Source: Drosophila persimilis (lineage: Eukaryota > Arthropoda > Insecta > Diptera > Drosophilidae). From it: a stretch of 64,000 nt of DNA. Shown piece by piece: positions 39,896 through 52,224 of this stretch. The stretch covers positions 27,652,001 to 27,716,000 of the forward strand of contig NW_020825288.1 of assembly GCF_003286085.1 (NCBI RefSeq). Reading direction: 5' to 3'. The position numbers were made by a program, and so were the translations under genes. Numbering within the stretch: position 1 is the stretch's first letter; the number at the start of each line of letters is the position of its first letter. The notes under the pieces are model-generated. The model searched no databases. It was not told the DNA's origin and saw only the letters and a program-made list of their open reading frames with translations.

Positions 39896-41641
39896 TATGA
39901 TAAGGCTGTGCTGTGGAATGAAAAGAGCAGAAAACGAAAGATTTAAGAAACGAACTTGAGAAACAAATCTTCAGAAATTATAATTCAATATTTAAATGTA
40001 TCTACTCGTATTTTTGTTTGTTTTAATAATTTGCCGTTGATTAAACACAAAACCAAAGCCAAAGGGCAAAATCATAAATATAATTCCAAATTCCGCAATT
40101 CCAAACTTCTGTTTAACCTTGCCGATCCATGGGGCATGGCAAAGACAAAAAATCATCTAAGTAATTCTCCAGCAGCAGCAGCAGTACTGCAATTAATAAA
40201 AGTACCAACCGCAGCAGACAATGGGCGTCATCGCAGTCGAAGAAGTAAAACAAAAGCTGAATAAAATGGAATTAAAATCAGAAAAAGATACTTTTTTGAT
40301 ATCGTTGGGTATTTGGCAAACGGCAACTGCCGCCAGCAGCAGCAGCAGCATTGGCAATTACCAAAAGGCCAAGTCAGACAGACAGAGCTCATCATCTTGG
40401 TTGGGTCTTAGCTCTTGGCTTTTGTTCAGTCAGCTGCATAGTTTCACATGACCTTAGCCCCGGACGAGGGGCTCGGGCTCGGGCTCTGGCTCTTTTCCTA
40501 TTTGAAATTTCAAAATTACTCGTACTCTCTGCTGGGGCCTACTGCCTAAAACAGAAGCAATGAGAGATTGAGTAATGTCCATTATAATTATGTCATTTGC
40601 AAACGTTTTGATGACCTCGGGGCGGGTGAGATTTGAGTGATTTTTAAGTGAGAGTTTTGGGGAGACCGATAAAGTTGCTACACACCACATCCAGGCATGA
40701 CAATTAGACAAATATGTACTTTTAAAGCCCAAAACCCAACCCACAAATCAGCACATTTTTGGGAAGAATGCGACAACGTTTTTGACCTCAATTAAATCGA
40801 AACGGCTTAAAGCAATCAAATTGCAATTTGCAACCAAACCAAAAGTGGAAGCCAAAAACAAAAACAACCACCAAAGCCCGAAACTGAAAATGAAACCCAA
40901 AAAGTCAGAGCCAGAGAATCACCAGAGAAGATCATGCTTCAATTGCTACAGTTCGTCTTTTTTTTGGTGTTCGCATTTGACATTTGAAACACGATTTTTC
41001 ATTCAATTTGAATGGGATTTTGGTGTCTTTCTTGTTTTAAAGTTGAAGGATTCCACGAAAGTAAAGCAAAGCCAAACTAAAGCCAGAGTGCATACGCAAC
41101 TGTGGCTTTAAGAGAGGCAGTTGACCTCGCAACAAGTTTTCCAGGCAGGCTATGGCTACGGGTACAAGTACAGGCGAACTTCACAAAAGCCAAAGAAAAA
41201 CGCGTGCAAAAGTCGTGCAGCAATCAGAAAATTAAAAGTTGTTCGGGACAAGTTTTGCTTTTCCAGTATTGTGGCATGGAAATCTATGGAAAACTTAAGG
41301 GAAATCCTAAGCAAGTGCTGCTCTCTGTCATGTCTCTGTAATTATTCAATTAATTAATGACACTTTTTGTGCCTCTTCTCTGGCCTATTCACACTTCCTT
41401 TTGCGACAACAATGTTATCTGTGAGTTTTTTTTCATAATTATGAACAGCTTGTTTTTTTTGTATTAACAATTTTATCGGATGTACATAATATCTTGTGCA
41501 CTGAAGCGATCCAACCCGATCCGATCCCGCATGTCGATTATAATCGTAGTTGCGTTGCAGTTGTCTTCTTGTGGTTTTTGTATTGATATCGCTTGGCATT
41601 GTCTTCATTGCTGCCGTTGCATTTGAAGGTTTCTTTGAGTT

Positions 41642-41720
41642 GTCAGTCTGCCAGTCTGCCAGTCAGTCAATCAGTCAGTTAGTGAGTCAGTCAGCCAGTC
41701 AGTCAGTCAGTCAGTAAGTC
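41642..41720. repeat. (CAGT)n imperfect tandem repeat
   Basis: Imperfect CAGT/CTGC tetranucleotide repeats across about 80 bp, in noncoding DNA upstream of Gld. Confidence 0.8.
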
Positions 41721-43004
41721 GGTCTTGTGCTCAGGGGTGTGAACAATACCGCAGACAGAGATAGAGTTTTTTTTGGGTTTGGTTGGAGTTTTAGTTGTAC
41801 CTCCTTGCCATATGTTTAGCTATGGTTTCTGAGTAGGGGAGGGCGAGGGCGCTTATTAATGTGGGAACTGTGCATTTATTAGAATTATAATCATAAAGTA
41901 ATGCAATTTATGCGTGCCATGACAAAGGCGCCAGATAAAACCATGTGATTATAGTGCGGGGATTGTGTAAGGGCTCTGTCTTTGGCTCTTTGGATGGGGT
42001 GAGATCTGTGGACCTGTCATAATAATAGCTTCCCCATCAAACTCACAAAATTTGTGAGACTTTCACACCCAATAACTTGAAGAACTTCATTGGCATCCAT
42101 TGGCAATCCATCATTCAATTAAACTGAGAAAAATTCACATCATTTCAAGAAATTTCACATCTACTTTGGAGTCAATTTGGAGACCAGCAATTTTCAACTT
42201 CCCCTCCGCTTAAAAACTCGAACATAATCAGTGGATAAAAACTATAGCAAATTTAATGCTCAAACACATTGCGGCAAATTGTAGTCATTCATTTGGCCAA
42301 TGGACCTCCAACTATGAACTGGAACGGGTTTTGGTCTGATTTTTGTACGGCTTTTATCCGCTTTTTCTATCTAAATCTTAACTGTAAACGAGCAAAAAAG
42401 TAGCAAAAAGAAAGAAAAACCAATAAAGAGACAAAATAAAACACTGGCCATAAAGTCTTGCACGTTCGAGCATCAAATTGACAAGAGCTCTCTGGCAATG
42501 CGTATGAATATATTAGCGCGAAAGAGCCAAATGCAAAAACGGGTAAAGACAATGTAAATAGATAATGGGGAGGAGTGGGGCGATTAGGAGGAGGGAAAAA
42601 GTTAATAAATAAAGCGAAACACGTACGAAAATGTAGGTGCAACATGTTGCCGCCGGTCTTCCACAGAGTGCAGCAATAAATTAACACCAGCAACAACACC
42701 ATCCATCCTCGGGTGCCCCCATGGAGAGGATAACGAGGCTGCAAATGCAAACACAATATTGACGTTACGCAGTGCGCTCACAGTGTGCTCTGACCATTAG
42801 AAATTGGCCAAGACCAAGAAATCAAAAGAGTGTGGAGCTCCAAGTTGCAACTACAACGTGCAACCTGCAACTGGCGGCGGCAGCGGCGGCAATTGCATTG
42901 GCAATAGTCAGAGAGGAAACTGCCTCGCAATGTCTGTCTCTGTGTCTCTGTGTCTGGCCAACTTGGCCAATGTCTGACTCAAAGTCTGAGGCTGATGTTG
43001 CATT

Positions 43005-43070
43005 TGGTTGTTCCCGCCGCCGCTGCCGCTGCTGCCGCTGCTGCTGCTGCTGCAACCATTGCCGGTCTCT
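43005..43070. repeat. CTG/CCG-rich triplet tract
   Basis: GCCGCTGCCGCTGCTGC-type triplets over about 65 bp. The poly-Ala and poly-Gln frames it creates have no other coding support. Confidence 0.6.
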
Positions 43071-46000
43071 CATGGCTCTTTGGCCATCTCTTGACTTCCT
43101 ATTTTCACTTTCATTCGTCATGCGCGTGGCGGCAAATAGAAATGCAACAACAGCCACAAAATCTACTGCCCAAACTGCAAACCCACTTTGGGCTTTTCTT
43201 GTAGTTTTTCTTTAGTTTTTCTTGTAGTTTTTTTCCTTGTGGGTTGTCTCTGTCAACGCGCCATCAACAATGTGCGAATATTTTTTGTTGTATGAGAATC
43301 TGTTGCTGGTTTTTGTTTCATCGTCTTCTGCCTCATCATAGCAATATTTGGTTAATGCACTTTGCTTTATGTTTTATGGCCAACAATGATGGTGTTTAAT
43401 TGTCCGAGATTTCCAAGATTTTTATTGACTGAATTCTAGCAATGCACTTGTGCTATTTCCCCTGTGCTTAAAGTTTGTAGCTCCATTGTTCATTAAGTCC
43501 ATTTCAATACTGATTAAGATCAATAAAACTCGGGGGGAAAAACAATAAAAACGGAACTCGTGTACATCTGCATTGATTGGTAATTGTATTTTTATTTATT
43601 TTTCCAGATAATTGCGCATTATAATTTATTTAGATGGCATTGGCCGGCACGATTTTCGAATGGATATTTCCACTCTCCCAGAAACAGAAACGGAAATGCC
43701 CCAAGCTGTGGGGCTACAATTTTTGTAGAAAATTTCGAAAGCAGCAGCAGTTGAAAAAAACCAAACTGCTTTACAAAATTTATTTAAATTTAGTGTGTTT
43801 TTTGTGTGGATCCTATGTTGCACGAAATACGTGATTGAATATTTACAACATTTTGTTGCATTTCGCCGAAAAAAGAAAACACACAAAATGTTGCGGCAAC
43901 TCTGCATGTAATACCCTTGGCGTTTGCCAATTACGTGGCAGCCACACAATTAAGTTTCAAGTGAAATTCTGCAATTGCGGTGAGCTGTGCGCATCATTCG
44001 GGCGATTGTCAAAGACTCGCCAGATGAGGCTGGCTTTGTGCCGTGATTGATCGCTGGTTACGTGCTGGATAAGGTAAGAAACAAAAATCAGCAACATCAG
44101 CAGCAGCAGCAGCAGCATCTCTTTAGTGGCCCCCGAGGCGGATGCGGAGCCCACTCAACGACGTTGTTCGGGAGCTGCCTGTCAACTGGGTTGCCGTTCC
44201 ATGGATTTGCGATCTCCTCGGGGCTCTTCGGGACAGTAACAACACTTTTAGTTTCATTGCTAAATGAGTGAATTTGTTAACAGGGTTTTGTAGTCGCCGT
44301 GGCCGTAATTGATGTTTTGCCAAAATTTCTCACGCTTTGCGAAAAGGATAGCCGACACCTTAGGGGCTGGCGATAGATACCTCTTCTTCTATGTGGCAAT
44401 GGGATAGTCCATAGGATAGTGCATCATTTCACCAAATATGCTAATCAACTTCTTATGAAAATTTTGTCCACTCACGTTCCAACGGCTGTCTTTTTGGCCT
44501 GCAAATGTGCCATAACGAATTGTTAACAAATAAAAAAGCACAACAACATTTAAATGGCAAATGGCAGAGATCCCAAGCAACAGATCGGACACACATAAAG
44601 AGACACACAAAAGGAGGCAAGTAAAAGGCAGCGAAGGGGAACGAACATACTACTCGCCACATCGCCACATCGCCACATGCTGCAGCATTGAATGAATGAA
44701 CGAATGGCCAAAACCCAAAAAAGGGAGCAAAACAACAAACAACAACACAAAAACAAACAACAGGCAGCAAAAGTCAATCGATGTCTTTGAAGAGGAGCAA
44801 CAAAAGGCAACATCTTTTCTATACCAGACGGTAAGAGCCAGGGCCCCCCCCGAACGCGAGATACGATATAGCGGCGACAGCACGCTCCCAAAACATGGAG
44901 ACATACAAATTTTTATCTGCTGCTGACATTTGAACATGACTTCAACTATGGGACTATGGGTGGACGGGGACTCGTGTGCAAATAGTTTTCGTTGCCGTTT
45001 TTGGAGGTTTTTTTCGTGTGCTACAGAAAAGAAAGCGCTGCGGGGCCCCTGGGCGTGGGTGTCAGCCGGTCAAAGCACTCTGCTCTCCATTGCCTGCCGC
45101 CCACCGAAACCCCTCACATATACATAGGTAGCTACGAATATCAATACCAATTTTTGTATTGAAATGCTCATTGGCCACTGTTTGCCCTCAATACAAATTT
45201 TGATGGATCATCGTCTACTTTAATTTTGCACTCAACGAAATTTTGTGTGGTAGAAAAATTAAAAAGATCTCCTCCAAATGTACATCAAATTTGATATGCA
45301 AATCGAACAAAATTATCTTCACAGCAGTCGCAAGCCATTCGAATGACTCTTTTTTTGTTGTTTTTTAATGAGTTCATGCATGAAATCAGAGCAGAGCAAA
45401 TGTTAATATGAAATTCTTTTTGATTTGCTGAATTTTATTGTTTGAGCTTTGATTGCTTTTACTGTGAGTTTTTGTCAGCTGACAGATTAGATGAGTTTTT
45501 GGCACTTTCTTTGGTTGATTGGCTTCTAATTTATGAGGAGATATTTAATGGTTTTTAATCATACTCTAGGAATATTTCTCACTGTATAATTAGGGCCAGT
45601 GTTTGTTGTATTTTAGTATTAGTAATTTCTTGGGGTATTTGGGAATCACTTTTTCAAGAGTCATCCTTATTTGGCAAAATATTTTGGTTTTTTTTCGTGG
45701 CATTATTTGCGAGTATTTGTATTTTCTTTTTGGGTTTTTGGGAATCACTTTTGATGGAATTATTTTCATACCCTTATGACAAAAACTTTGATGTTAATTT
45801 TCTTGCAAGAAATTTGTAATTTCTTTGGATATTAGAAAGTCACATTAAATAATAAATTTCTTGTCCTCATGGCTAATATGCCATCATTTCCCGTAATATT
45901 CATACCTCATGATCATATTTCTAAAGGTATAAAACCTTTTCATTTTCACCTCATGAACATTAACATATCACCAGACCAGCATCGACTTGGCTTCAGCTTA

Positions 46001-46764
46001 AAAACTCTAAGAAAATCAAAGCTGATTTCCCCTTTGGGGGCTTGAAAAGAAAAGCCAGCGCATAACGGATATTCCCATTCATTTTGGATCAAAAGGCGAA
46101 TTGTACCCACCATAAATAAGCGTAATACCACGGGCTTCCGTCGAAAACAAATGTGGTGGAAATGCAACAGAGGCTGGTTTTGTGGTGGGGCGACGAAACC
46201 GGGCTAATTTCCTATTACACAGTAATGAACGTTTAATGAACTGGCATCGTGAAACACCTTAATATGAGAGTCTGTGGCACAGAGACACACTCACAGTACG
46301 AATACGAATAATACGCCATGTAATTGAGCACAAAAATCGAACAGATTATTGATCATATGGAAGGCAAAACCAGACAATGGGTGACCGATTTGATGTGTGT
46401 GGAAAAAGAAACCAGCAACTAAGATTAGAAACGTGTCTAGACTCTAGAGGCAGAAAAATCGTGAGACATGTACTGACTGACGGCAAACAAAACGAATCGA
46501 ATTGGAATTGGAGCTATTGCAAAAAACAAAAATACAATAAAAGTGCAACTCAATTTATCGCCATGAGGCATCAGAAGACCAATAGACACAACACAAGACT
46601 CTGTTGAAGTTCCGTTTCTTGGGTCTTGGGCTTATGACAATGGTAAAATTTCCAGCAGTCCAAGAGGCAGAGGCTGGCCAAAACAGTTTTCGTTTAGCTT
46701 CCTCAATGCCAAAAACGGACATGGCCGAAACACCGCAGAAAATCAGCGAAATAAAAGAAAAACT

Positions 46765-46803
46765 CAGGCATCAGGCATCAGCCATCAGGTATCGGGCATC
46801 AGG
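46765..46803. repeat. GGCATCA tandem heptamer words
   Basis: Five imperfect copies of a 7-bp word (AGGCATC, AGCCATC, AGGTATC, GGGCATC) in noncoding DNA. Confidence 0.6.
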
Positions 46804-48492
46804 CGATTGCATCAACTTACGGTCTACGTAGGTTCAGGTTTCCTTTTCTGTTTGTTAAATTTTTGTAAAATTTAATTATTTATTCCTTATTGAAAATAGA
46901 AATGCCTCTAGGCCAATTGCTCAATGGCATGGAGATGATAAAAACGAACTGTTCGACTCGTAAAAAATGCACAATTGTAAACAATTTATTTAAACGTTTC
47001 TTGTTGCAGTTTCTTCTTCTTCTTATTTTCTTGGACACAACACAAAGACACTCACGCGTACAACGGTATTTGTTGGGCTGCCTTCTAGGGTTTTTAGTGT
47101 TCCCTTCTTTTAAGCACTGGGCCTCGTTTTTTCAACCTGTTTTGAACTGCGCGCAGACGCAGACCGTTACCGACTCAGTCTCTGGCCGGCGAGCGCGAGG
47201 CTTTTTAAGCTTCCCAAAAGCCGCGCTGCGCCACTGAGGTAAGCTTTTGGCTTAACGAAGGTTTCATTTGACGAAGCGACAGCTTAAAGCTGCTTAGCAA
47301 GCTTGCTAGCGCGCTGCGCTCTTTGGCTTCGTTAAGTTGGGTTTTGTTGTTAATCAAAAGAGAGATTTCTTTTTGGAAAAACAAATACAATTCATTCTAC
47401 AAATTCTAAAAATAACAATCAAAATAAAAACTATGCATTAAAAGCTTTAGTTCCATAAGAACTTTACTGAATATTTGATGACTCATACAGCTTTGACAGT
47501 GCTGCAAAACTCCAGATTATAGCAGCCAGCCACCCCTATGCTTCAATAAGACGTCACAGGTTTCTTCAACCCCCGCTCTCAGACAGCACACAGCCCACAC
47601 AAAAAGGCACTCTTTCCGCGGAGAGCGCCTGCGCTGGTTTAACGATTTCCAAGCGGACCGAACAGAGGTAAAATAAAGTACCTCTGAGTGGAACTACGTT
47701 CTAGTATTGTTGTTTTCGCCAAGCCTGGGCATTGAAAGTGGAAAAATATTTGTAAAGGTTTTGATAAAAAAGTAAGATAGTAATATGTAATAATACTAGT
47801 TAAGAATTTACTTTGTGTTTGAGAGTTGAGAACTTCCAAAAAGTGATATGAAACCAAAGAAAAGTAGAGTCATGTATGCTTTGAAAAAAAAAAACAAATA
47901 GATAAGAAAACTCCTGGTGTGCTTCATGATATTAATATTAATACGAATGGAATTCGACTTTTTATGAGGATTTCAAAAAGAACATATTTTAATTTAAACT
48001 CGAAAGATATGAAAAGATTAAGAAAAAAAGAAAAAAAGTGAACCCCAGTGAATATGCGGGGGCTGTGATGATTCATGCGTGCACCCAAGCACCCAGGCAC
48101 CCAGTCGAGAGCACCCATATATGTACTTAGCGTGCGTGTGTATGGCAGGAAGAGTATCATCTCCCTCTCTATCTATCTATCTCTCTCTCTCTTTGGCAAC
48201 CTCAAGTAATGCAAATAACAACAAAACCCAACCATCATCAAGCATAACCTGGCAGCTGCTACCTACCTACTGCCGATGAAAAGAGCATACATTTGTGCGC
48301 AAAATCGATGTACGAAAATTTTTCACGTGCCACAAAAAAAAACACTTAAAGCCAGTCACACCAAAAAAAAGTTTTCTTACCAACTTTCCTCGTACAAAAT
48401 GTGACTAATTGTTATTCCACACAGCTACGCAGCAACTTCCAGAGGGAAGAAAAATCTAAGAGAGGCTGAAGCCGAATCCGAATCCATTAAAA

Positions 48493-50397
48493 ATGGCTGA
48501 AGAATATATACCAGATGTCAGCATGATGGACACAAGTAAGTAACATATTGCATCTTTATTTGTGAGGTCCCTTTCCAAATCTACTCATTAGGAAGTTTCT
48601 TTGAGAGTTGCGAGAAGTTTTTTTTTTGAAACTTTTTCAATTCTCCTTAATGAATAATAAAATAAGGAAGAGATAGGAGGGACCTGGTTGATGTAACCTT
48701 TTTTTTGTGGAAGGCCATACAAATAGGTGGGATTTTCTGTTAGTACTTAGACATGTAGGAGTTTTTATACAGTGGTGTTGAACTTTTTCAATTTATTCCC
48801 TAACATCTTGTGCTCTGTTTCCTTTTAGTTTTGCCCGCCATATTGGGACTGACGGCAGCTGCAGTCCTGTCGTCGGTGGCCTGCATCTGTGCCAAACAGA
48901 TGCGCATTCGGAACAAGAAGCAGAACCATCATGATGCCTCATTCCCATTCCAACCGACCCGACGGCCGACCGCAGTTCGATCGCCCAGCGGCCAGCCGCC
49001 GCATTATCTGAAGAAGTCTCCATCGCCAACGAACGGCAAGCAGATGGGTCTGCTGTCGCCCATGCAGGACCAGTCGACCTCACCGACCGCACCACCGAAT
49101 ATGAAATACACCGAAGAGGATGAGGTACCCATGCAGCAGGAACAACAACAACAACAGCAGCAGGCTCAGCAGCATCAGATGGGAAACAAGCTGACGGTTG
49201 TGGATGGAAACGGGATGAAGCAGTCGCTGCACAATCATCACCATTCGCCGGTGGAGACGATTGCCAATGGAAATGTGACAATCACCTTGGACGACCATGC
49301 ACTGACCAACGGCAAGGAGCTCGTGATAGCCGATCAGTATGGAAAACTGGGAACAATCTACTTCAAGTTACGCTATCTGGCCGAGAGGAATGCCTTGATG
49401 GTTTCGATCATTCGCTGCCGCGGATTGCCCTGCAAAGGCGGATCGGGCGGCACCGGCGACATACCCACTGGCATGAACGGACGCACACAGGCGGCCACCG
49501 ATCCCTATGTGAAGCTACAACTGTTGCCCGACAAGCAGCACAAAGTGAAGACCCGCGTGGTGCGGAATACCCGGAATCCAGTGTACGACGAGGACTTTAC
49601 ATTCTACGGCCTGAACATCAACGATCTGCAGAACATGTCGCTGCACTTTGTCATACTCAGCTTTGATCGGTATTCGCGGGACGATGTGATTGGCGAAGTG
49701 GTCTGCCCATTGTCCTCCATTGAGATCGGTGACATTTCCAAGGAGGCCCTCTCCATCAGCAAGGAGATCCAGCCGCGCAGCCTAAAGATACGTGCCCAGG
49801 GACGAGGCGAGCTTTTAATCTCTCTCTGCTGGCAGCCGGCTGCCGGACGCCTGACTGTGGTGTTGCTCAAGGCCCGGAATTTGCCCCGTATGGATGTCAC
49901 AGGTCTGGCCGATCCCTACGTGAAGATCTATCTGTTGTACAATGGTCAGCGCATTGCCAAGAAGAAGACGCACGTAAAGAAGCGCACTCTGAGCCCAGTA
50001 TTCAACGAGAGTTTCGCATTTGATATTCCCGCTGCTGAGGTGAGTCAGGAAACACTCGTACAAATAGGGAGAGGGGAATTTTTATATTACTCTAAACATG
50101 TAAATGTATTTTTGTTGACATTCCAGGGCACTGGCGCCAGTCTGGAGGGCGTCTCCCTGGAGCTGATGTTACTCGACTGGGATCGCGTGACCAAGAATGA
50201 GGTAAGTTCAGGGTTAAGTTCGGACTCGTTCTCTGACTAATGCCAAACTAATTGCTTGGGTTCTTGTTGGGGCTTAGGTCATTGGTCGCCTGGAGTTGGG
50301 CGGACCGACATCCAGCAGCACCGCCCTGAATCACTGGAACGAGGTGTGCAACTCCCCACGCCGCCAGATTGCCGAGTGGCACAAATTAAACGAGTAA
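48493..50397 (+). CDS. Syt4: Synaptotagmin 4
   Basis: Vesicle membrane protein; in flies it acts postsynaptically in retrograde signalling at the neuromuscular junction. Exons 48493-48535, 48829-50039, 50127-50201 and 50278-50397 give 482 residues. After [14 protein letters not shown] comes a transmembrane helix ([20 protein letters not shown]), then a basic Lys/Arg stop and a Gln-rich linker ([13 protein letters not shown]). C2A includes [19 protein letters not shown] and [16 protein letters not shown]. Its first loop-3 aspartate is replaced by serine (SFDR rather than DFDR), the conserved Syt4 change that weakens Ca binding. C2B includes [19 protein letters not shown] and [14 protein letters not shown], and ends in the WHKLNE tail. 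An acceptor at 48424 implies an upstream 5' UTR exon. The next gene on the strand starts about 130 bp after its poly(A) signal. Confidence 0.96.
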
Positions 50398-52015
50398 TTG
50401 AGATGCGTGCAACTACAACCACCGCCTGGAACGAGTGCAGCCCCGGCGCTGGCGCCATTTTTGGAGAAGAGAAGCCAAGCAGGAAAACGGACCCGAGAGT
50501 CATACGATTCATGAGTATGAGCTCGCTTGCTATTCATTTATGATTCGTTTTCTATATAGCATATAATTTTATATATTTTTTATTTTTATAATTTGTTAAA
50601 AATTTTGTTCCCTTAAAATCGCTTAAGTTTGTATGCGAGGCATACACCCAAAAAGAGATGTGGAGCAGAATTATAATTATAATATTTACCAAAACCCAAA
50701 GCCCCTAAGTAAATTAAATGTATTAGAAAATGTTTAGGACATAAAAATGCATGTAAGTGTAAGATAATTCCACGACATCTTAATCGTAATATATATAAAG
50801 GAAACAGGTCAACCTACGTTTATATGTATGTGTAATGGACACCGATTATGTTGCTGTATAGAACCTGAATTCTCCGCTTTAAAAATCTGGATTGTTTGCT
50901 ATTGTTTTCCATATCAATCGATTGAAGAATAACCATTAAATGTGCCCACCATGAAGCCGTTTGCATCGAGAAAATGAATTGGATTTTCATGATACAAAAT
51001 ATTAATCCCCAGGCATATTAACATGTATAATATATTTATGATATAATACCCCTAACTCTTAAGCATAATTCTTTGAGTACACTGTTTTTTTCTCACTATT
51101 TGTTTTTTTGCGGCTTTCTGTTCAATTGTAAAGAAATAATGATCCGAAACAGCACCGACAGAAAGCTCTCAAAGTGTCTCCAGATGGTAGATCGATCCAA
51201 AAAAAAATTGCTTACTGCTTAACACTTTATACGTACGTATTCTTAAAAAATGAAAACATTAAAGATTAAAATAGATGATGAAACCTAATTGAATCTAGAG
51301 ACGGACACGCAGCTGAATGCTTAGCACCAAAAAGATACAAAAATCCACACACCCACAAACGAAAAAACAAAAAAAAGCGACGGAAATTCACCAAATAAAA
51401 ACACAATACGATACAATAATTTAAGAAAAACATAGGACATGTAGAAAGCAAAAATACTTATAGCATATGTATTCTAGAGTATACATAAAACCCACGAATA
51501 GCTCAAAAACCGAACGCAATAATCACTCGAATGTGTATCTCTTGGCATTACTTATAAAGATCCCATCCCACACAAAGACAAAGCATAGCTTGAAGAAAAT
51601 GCGACACACCACACACATTATCCAGCGTACTGAATGCAAATTATGAACAACTTATACTATGATAGATCTATACAGACATCAGCCTGCGCTTTTACGTATA
51701 TTTTGTAAGATGAATGCTCGAGCATGAACTCCCAATTATAGATGTATCTACATACTTACATACCGCATAAAGATATACAACCATAGAAAATATACATAAC
51801 TTAAATTTGTGTCCACTCAAAACTTCAATTCGTCTAAAAGGGAAAACAATAATAATTAATGGTGGCAGTAATCGATTCATATGTATGTCATGGAACCCCC
51901 AACTTACTCGTATATATGAGATGTGTATAATTCTATATTATAATGAAATAGTAATTGTAAGCAAACAAACATCAAATGGTTAATTTCAGTAAATAAAAAA
52001 CATATACAAAATACA
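50398..52015 (+). other. Syt4: Probable Syt4 3' UTR
   Basis: 1.6 kb of AT-rich noncoding sequence after the Syt4 stop with no frame of note. An AATAAA at 51992-51997 is the last strong poly(A) signal before the promoter of the next gene at 52122, making this a long 3' UTR typical of neural genes. Confidence 0.55.
51992..51997 (+). terminator. Candidate Syt4 poly(A) signal
   Basis: AATAAA followed by A-rich sequence. It is positioned 125 bp before the Inr of the next gene. Confidence 0.55.
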
Positions 52016-52119
52016 ATTGAGAAGCGTCTTGCAATAAGGAAGCAATTTTCTATATATATTGTAATTCTCTACTGATAGCATACAGATTCCATCCCAAGTC
52101 GCGTATTCATCTCATCTTA

Positions 52120-52153
52120 TCAGTTCGTTTTTAGCTCTCGTCGTGATCGGACC
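52120..52153 (+). promoter_or_regulatory. Inr + DPE core promoter of the ModSP-like gene
   Basis: TCAGTT with the A (+1) at 52122. GGACC lies at 52149-52153, exactly +28 to +32, and fits the DPE consensus RGWYV in all five positions; G is also present at +24. The leader to ATG 52225 is 103 nt. No TATA box lies 30 bp upstream. Confidence 0.7.
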
Positions 52154-52224
52154 AATTATACTGCTGCTCTGTGGTTCATTTTCAATATATTCTATATATT
52201 TTAGATAAAGCTACGATATCTGCT

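Larger units (their letters stand above)
39911..48424. other. Divergent upstream region of Gld and Syt4
   Basis: 8.5 kb without a coding gene between the first coding exons of Gld (minus) and Syt4 (plus). It must hold the noncoding first exon and promoter of Gld, and probably those of Syt4, because an acceptor (TTCCACACAG) lies at 48424. It also holds simple repeats (CAGT words 41642-41720; GGCATCA words 46765-46803; CGCCACAT x3 near 44655) and a palindrome-rich segment at 47190-47340. Plus-strand TATAAAA occurs at about 45929, but no gene follows it clearly. Confidence 0.55.

Noticed and set aside
42367-42756. 129-codon minus-strand frame with membrane-like stretches upstream of Gld
   Set aside because: T/C-rich codons explain the hydrophobicity; no start context, splice partner or family; more likely noncoding.
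41642-46803. Regularly spaced repeats considered as a CRISPR-like array
   Set aside because: They are short tandem microsatellites without unique spacers, in a eukaryotic genome.
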